Positions 7,606-9,992 of a stretch of 9,992 nt of DNA are shown here, in pieces. Below the pieces are notes generated by a model that was not told where the DNA came from, did no database searches, and saw only the letters and a list, made by a program, of their open reading frames with translations. Position 1 is the first letter of the stretch; every line of letters begins with the position of its first letter. The translations under genes were made by a program, and so were the position numbers. Source of the stretch: an uncultured Peptostreptococcaceae bacterium (lineage in GTDB: Bacteria; Bacillota; Clostridia; Tissierellales; Peptoniphilaceae); contig CAMDZK010000024.1 in NCBI GenBank assembly GCA_945910665.1, positions 1 to 9,992 of the forward strand, given 5' to 3'.

Positions 7606-9921
7606 TTACTCGACTCCTCCCTTTATAATACCTTTCGTGTAGCCTGATGTTTGCCAATAATGATCCCATTTGGGTGCGGGAGCTTCTTCTTTATCGATCA
7701 AACGTTTTTTTGCGTAGGCAATGATCTCGCTATTTTTTTCGTCTTCATAGAGGCGTAAACGATACGCTTTTGGTTTAAAATCGCTATTTGCACATATATC
7801 AATACGCGATAAACATTGATGGAAGAAAATAAAACTATGTCCATATCTTCTCATGACATAATGCTTGGCTTCCTTTTCGTCGATGAGGTACTCTCCAGCA
7901 CCAAAACTACAATTGGCACATTGCAAGTCATCTTTACATCCTTTAATCGATGAGAATGGACAGTGTCGCATCGTCATGACGGGAATCGGTCCAAAGACGA
8001 CGACTTCCGCCTGTTTAATAAACTCTTTTCCTTCCATTTCTTCTGGTGAAAGTTCAATGGAAGCCGTGTAGCTTTCCAGTCGATCTTCTTTCAAGAGATA
8101 TTCCGCTGCCCAGCTATTCATCACATGCACACCATAATCAGAGACGATGTTTGCAATTTTCTTTTGGGCTTGGTGCATGCTCGCTGTGTCCTTGACGAGA
8201 AAACCATCGAAGGCGGAAAAATCTGTTGCGAGCCACTTTTCTCTTTCACTCTCTAAAAATACAGGAGCGGATGCATAATACACTTCCGTGTTCCATTTTT
8301 CTTTATAGTTTTCAATATCTTTCGTATCGTGGGTGTAAATACGGTCAACGCCCGTTAAATCGACACCGTCTAATACAAAATTATCTTGTATTTCTATCGT
8401 TAACAGAGGGACGTCAACTTCTTCGAAGGTTGGTCGATGAAGGGGTACTCGTGACTCTGGTTGACGGTAGTATTTTTGGGCAATGGTGTCGGCAAGCAGT
8501 GAGGTGACCTCACGGCGAAGTTCAGCAAGTTCACCAATGGGGAAAAATACATTTTTATCGAGCTCAATTTCTATCCCATCACAAATAAATACCGTATCTC
8601 CTAATTTTTCTAAGCGCTGAATGATATCTTCACGTGCAACGGGTCGCTTGTTTGCCTTTTGAATTTTTTGACGTCCATGGGCAATCACTTCATAATCTTC
8701 CGCATAGGCATAAAGACAGGGTACGTGGTCTTCTTTTCCTATAAAATGCATCTTTATTGCATACATTTTTCGACCTTCGCGCATCTTTTCGTGCATTTCT
8801 TCTTCTACGCGGTTGGAATAGACGCGGTGAATTTTCGAGCCTTCCTGTGCATCATCCATTCCAACGAGTGGAATGAATTGGCCAGTGTGTGAATCTTGTG
8901 TAAAGGTGTAAGGAAGAGATTTTCCTTTCTCCGTAAGAATGTGTCCGGCATCATTTTTATAGACATCCTGTTGTACGCGAATGCCCATTTTACCTTTTTG
9001 CTTGGTTACAGTTCCTACAGGGGTTCCTTTTTGCGTATCTTCAAGCTGCGCCATATCTTTTCCAAAGTCCCCAAAGGTCAGCCCTTTTGTGAAAGCTCGT
9101 GTGGATACATCGGTATACACCGGATCGATGGGTTCATGTTGTAACGCACTGCGAATTGCTTTTACTGCCCCATACACATAGGCTGGTTTTTTCATACGCC
9201 CTTCAATTTTCAAAGAGGCAATGCCTAACTCTTTATAACGATCAATTCCGTCTAAGGTACGCAAATCGCGAAGGCTGAGAAATGTGTCTTCAAAGGTCTT
9301 ATCTCCACGTTCGACGCGATAAGTTTTGCGACACACTTGGGCACAACGGCCGCGATTGCCTGAACGGCCCCCAAAGAATGATGACATATAACATTGGCCT
9401 GAATTGGAGACGCACAGGGAACCATGGACGAATAATTCCATTTCCATGGCAATAGCGTCATGAATGCGGCGCAATTCTTTTTCTGTGGTTTCTCTCGCTA
9501 AAATCACGCGGGTCATCCCCATTTCTTGGGCATGGGTCACACCTTCAAGTGATGATAGATTCATTTGTGTGCTGGCGTGGGCACAAATTTCTGGATAGTA
9601 CGTTCGAAGAATGGCTGCAAGACCTAAATCATGTAAGATGATTGCATCGATATCCGCGTGATAAGCAGCATGGGCGAAATCTAAAATTTCATCCATTTCT
9701 TCTTCTTTTATTAATGTATTTAAGGTCAGATACACGTTCATCTGATGGAGATGAGCGCGTCTAACCGCATTATTCAATTCCTCAATCGTAAAGTTATTCG
9801 CATAAGCACGGGCGGAGCCAATTTCTCCGCCCAAATAAATTGCATCTGCTTTTGCTGCGATGGCAGCTTCTAGCATCGCCTCGTTTCCTACGGGAGCTAG
9901 AATTTCAATTTTATTTGTCAT
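7606..9921 (-). CDS. U32-family protein, RlhA/TrhP-like RNA hydroxylase candidate
   Basis: Encodes 771 residues, cytoplasmic. Residues 1-260 are the U32 core: it begins KIEILAPVGNEAMLEAAI, has ADAIYLGG at 25-32 and carries the family signature ELFVHGSLCVSNSGQCYMS at 162-180. Cysteines C170, C177, C193 and C197 are candidate iron-sulfur ligands. SLKIEGRMK at 236-244 is also typical. The middle (about 290-490) corresponds to the extra domain of long U32 proteins (DUF3656 type). The C-terminal third carries a second cysteine group (C654, C662, C668, C671). Members were named peptidases, but E. coli RlhA and TrhP are needed for hydroxylation of 23S rRNA C2501 and tRNA wobble uridine; the long form is closer in layout to RlhA. 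Start: ATG at 9921 with AAAGG eight bases upstream. It stops two bases before mutS2. The family is certain, the substrate inferred. Confidence 0.92.
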   Translation of the reverse strand: MTNKIEILAPVGNEAMLEAAIAAKADAIYLGGEIGSARAYANNFTIEELNNAVRRAHLHQMNVYLTLNTLIKEEEMDEILDFAHAAYHADIDAIILHDLGLAAILRTYYPEICAHASTQMNLSSLEGVTHAQEMGMTRVILARETTEKELRRIHDAIAMEMELFVHGSLCVSNSGQCYMSSFFGGRSGNRGRCAQVCRKTYRVERGDKTFEDTFLSLRDLRTLDGIDRYKELGIASLKIEGRMKKPAYVYGAVKAIRSALQHEPIDPVYTDVSTRAFTKGLTFGDFGKDMAQLEDTQKGTPVGTVTKQKGKMGIRVQQDVYKNDAGHILTEKGKSLPYTFTQDSHTGQFIPLVGMDDAQEGSKIHRVYSNRVEEEMHEKMREGRKMYAIKMHFIGKEDHVPCLYAYAEDYEVIAHGRQKIQKANKRPVAREDIIQRLEKLGDTVFICDGIEIELDKNVFFPIGELAELRREVTSLLADTIAQKYYRQPESRVPLHRPTFEEVDVPLLTIEIQDNFVLDGVDLTGVDRIYTHDTKDIENYKEKWNTEVYYASAPVFLESEREKWLATDFSAFDGFLVKDTASMHQAQKKIANIVSDYGVHVMNSWAAEYLLKEDRLESYTASIELSPEEMEGKEFIKQAEVVVFGPIPVMTMRHCPFSSIKGCKDDLQCANCSFGAGEYLIDEKEAKHYVMRRYGHSFIFFHQCLSRIDICANSDFKPKAYRLRLYEDEKNSEIIAYAKKRLIDKEEAPAPKWDHYWQTSGYTKGIIKGGVE
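7614..7623 (-). promoter_or_regulatory. Ribosome binding site deciding the mutS2 GTG start
   Basis: The minus-strand sequence AAGGGAGGAG (7623 down to 7614) is a strong match to the anti-Shine-Dalgarno sequence and ends ten bases before the GTG at 7603. It is embedded in the last codons of the U32 gene, encoding its Lys-Gly-Gly tail, so the two genes share this sequence. It supports GTG at 7603 over the in-frame ATG at 7669. Confidence 0.8.
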
Positions 9922-9991
9922 TTAAAATACCTTTGTTATAAACGATGGAACGTTTCAACTCCTGATTTTCTTTCGTCATAGAAATCATGCT
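9911..9991 (-). CDS. 3' end of a small gene, possibly cell division protein ZapA
   Basis: A minus-strand frame is open from the right edge to a TAA at 9911-9913, giving 26 residues that include TKENQELKRS and end in GILNDK. The charged, leucine-bearing stretch resembles the end of a coiled coil, as in ZapA, which stimulates FtsZ bundling at the division ring. In many Clostridia zapA directly precedes a U32 gene and mutS2, which is the main reason for the suggestion. The frame overlaps the U32 start by 11 bases, in line with the other overlaps in the operon. The gene body and start lie outside the window. A second frame is open from the edge to a stop at 9936-9938 and cannot be excluded as the real one. 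Confidence 0.4.
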   Translation of the reverse strand, partial: SMISMTKENQELKRSIVYNKGILNDK

Positions 9992-9992
9992 T

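Larger units (their letters stand above)
99..9992 (-). other. Probable single operon of seven genes
   Basis: From the right edge to the hairpin at 79-100 all genes read the same way. Junctions in order: 11-base overlap, 2-base gap, 11-base gap, 1-base overlap, 13-base overlap, 4-base overlap. None leaves room for a promoter plus terminator. The promoter must lie beyond the right edge; internal promoters inside genes cannot be excluded. The first junction rests on the uncertain partial gene at the right edge. Confidence 0.75.

Noticed and set aside
7604..7669. In-frame upstream ATG giving an 806-residue MutS2.
   Set aside because: The extra 22 residues lie inside the U32 gene, do not resemble a MutS2 N-terminus, and the strong ribosome binding site points to GTG at 7603.
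9252..9461. Minus-strand 69-codon frame inside the U32 gene.
   Set aside because: It is an alternative frame of the conserved cysteine-rich U32 core.
9935..9958. TTGAAA and TATAAC on the minus strand just before the U32 start, as a possible promoter.
   Set aside because: The spacer is only 12 bases, too short for a sigma-A promoter.
9936..9992. Alternative minus-strand frame from the right edge ending at 9936-9938.
   Set aside because: Its short product does not look like the coiled-coil end expected from the gene order; the frame ending at 9911 was preferred, with low confidence.

Overview
The window looks like ordinary chromosome from an AT-rich member of the Bacillota (Firmicutes). The evidence is the low-GC codon use, AGGAG-type ribosome binding sites, a full-length MutS2 with a C-terminal Smr domain, and the gene order (zapA-like end) - U32 peptidase - mutS2, which I associate with Clostridia-type genomes. 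I cannot assign a genus from the sequence.

Every gene lies on the minus strand, so transcription runs from high to low coordinates. In that order: the end of a small gene whose last codons look like a ZapA coiled coil (9911-9991); a 771-residue U32-family protein (7606-9921); mutS2 from a GTG start (5249-7603); argS (3537-5237); a radical SAM protein of the B12-binding-like/DUF4080 type (1858-3537); a polytopic membrane protein of unknown function (1169-1870); and a TPR-like cytoplasmic protein (99-1172). Neighbours overlap by 1 to 13 bases or are 2 to 11 bases apart, so the array is very probably one operon. It ends in a hairpin at 79-100 that overlaps the last stop codon. Beyond the hairpin, at 7-35, a near-consensus vegetative promoter points left out of the window and should drive the next gene or operon on the same strand.

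The upstream half has a translation and ribosome theme. The U32 family includes enzymes that hydroxylate tRNA or 23S rRNA, MutS2 acts on stalled or collided ribosomes in Bacillus subtilis, and ArgS charges tRNA-Arg. The downstream half (radical SAM enzyme, membrane protein, TPR protein) has no function I can name and is the least understood part. There is no mobile element, CRISPR array, tRNA or rRNA, and no gap longer than 100 bases between genes. I see no convincing evidence of a new defence or mobile system.
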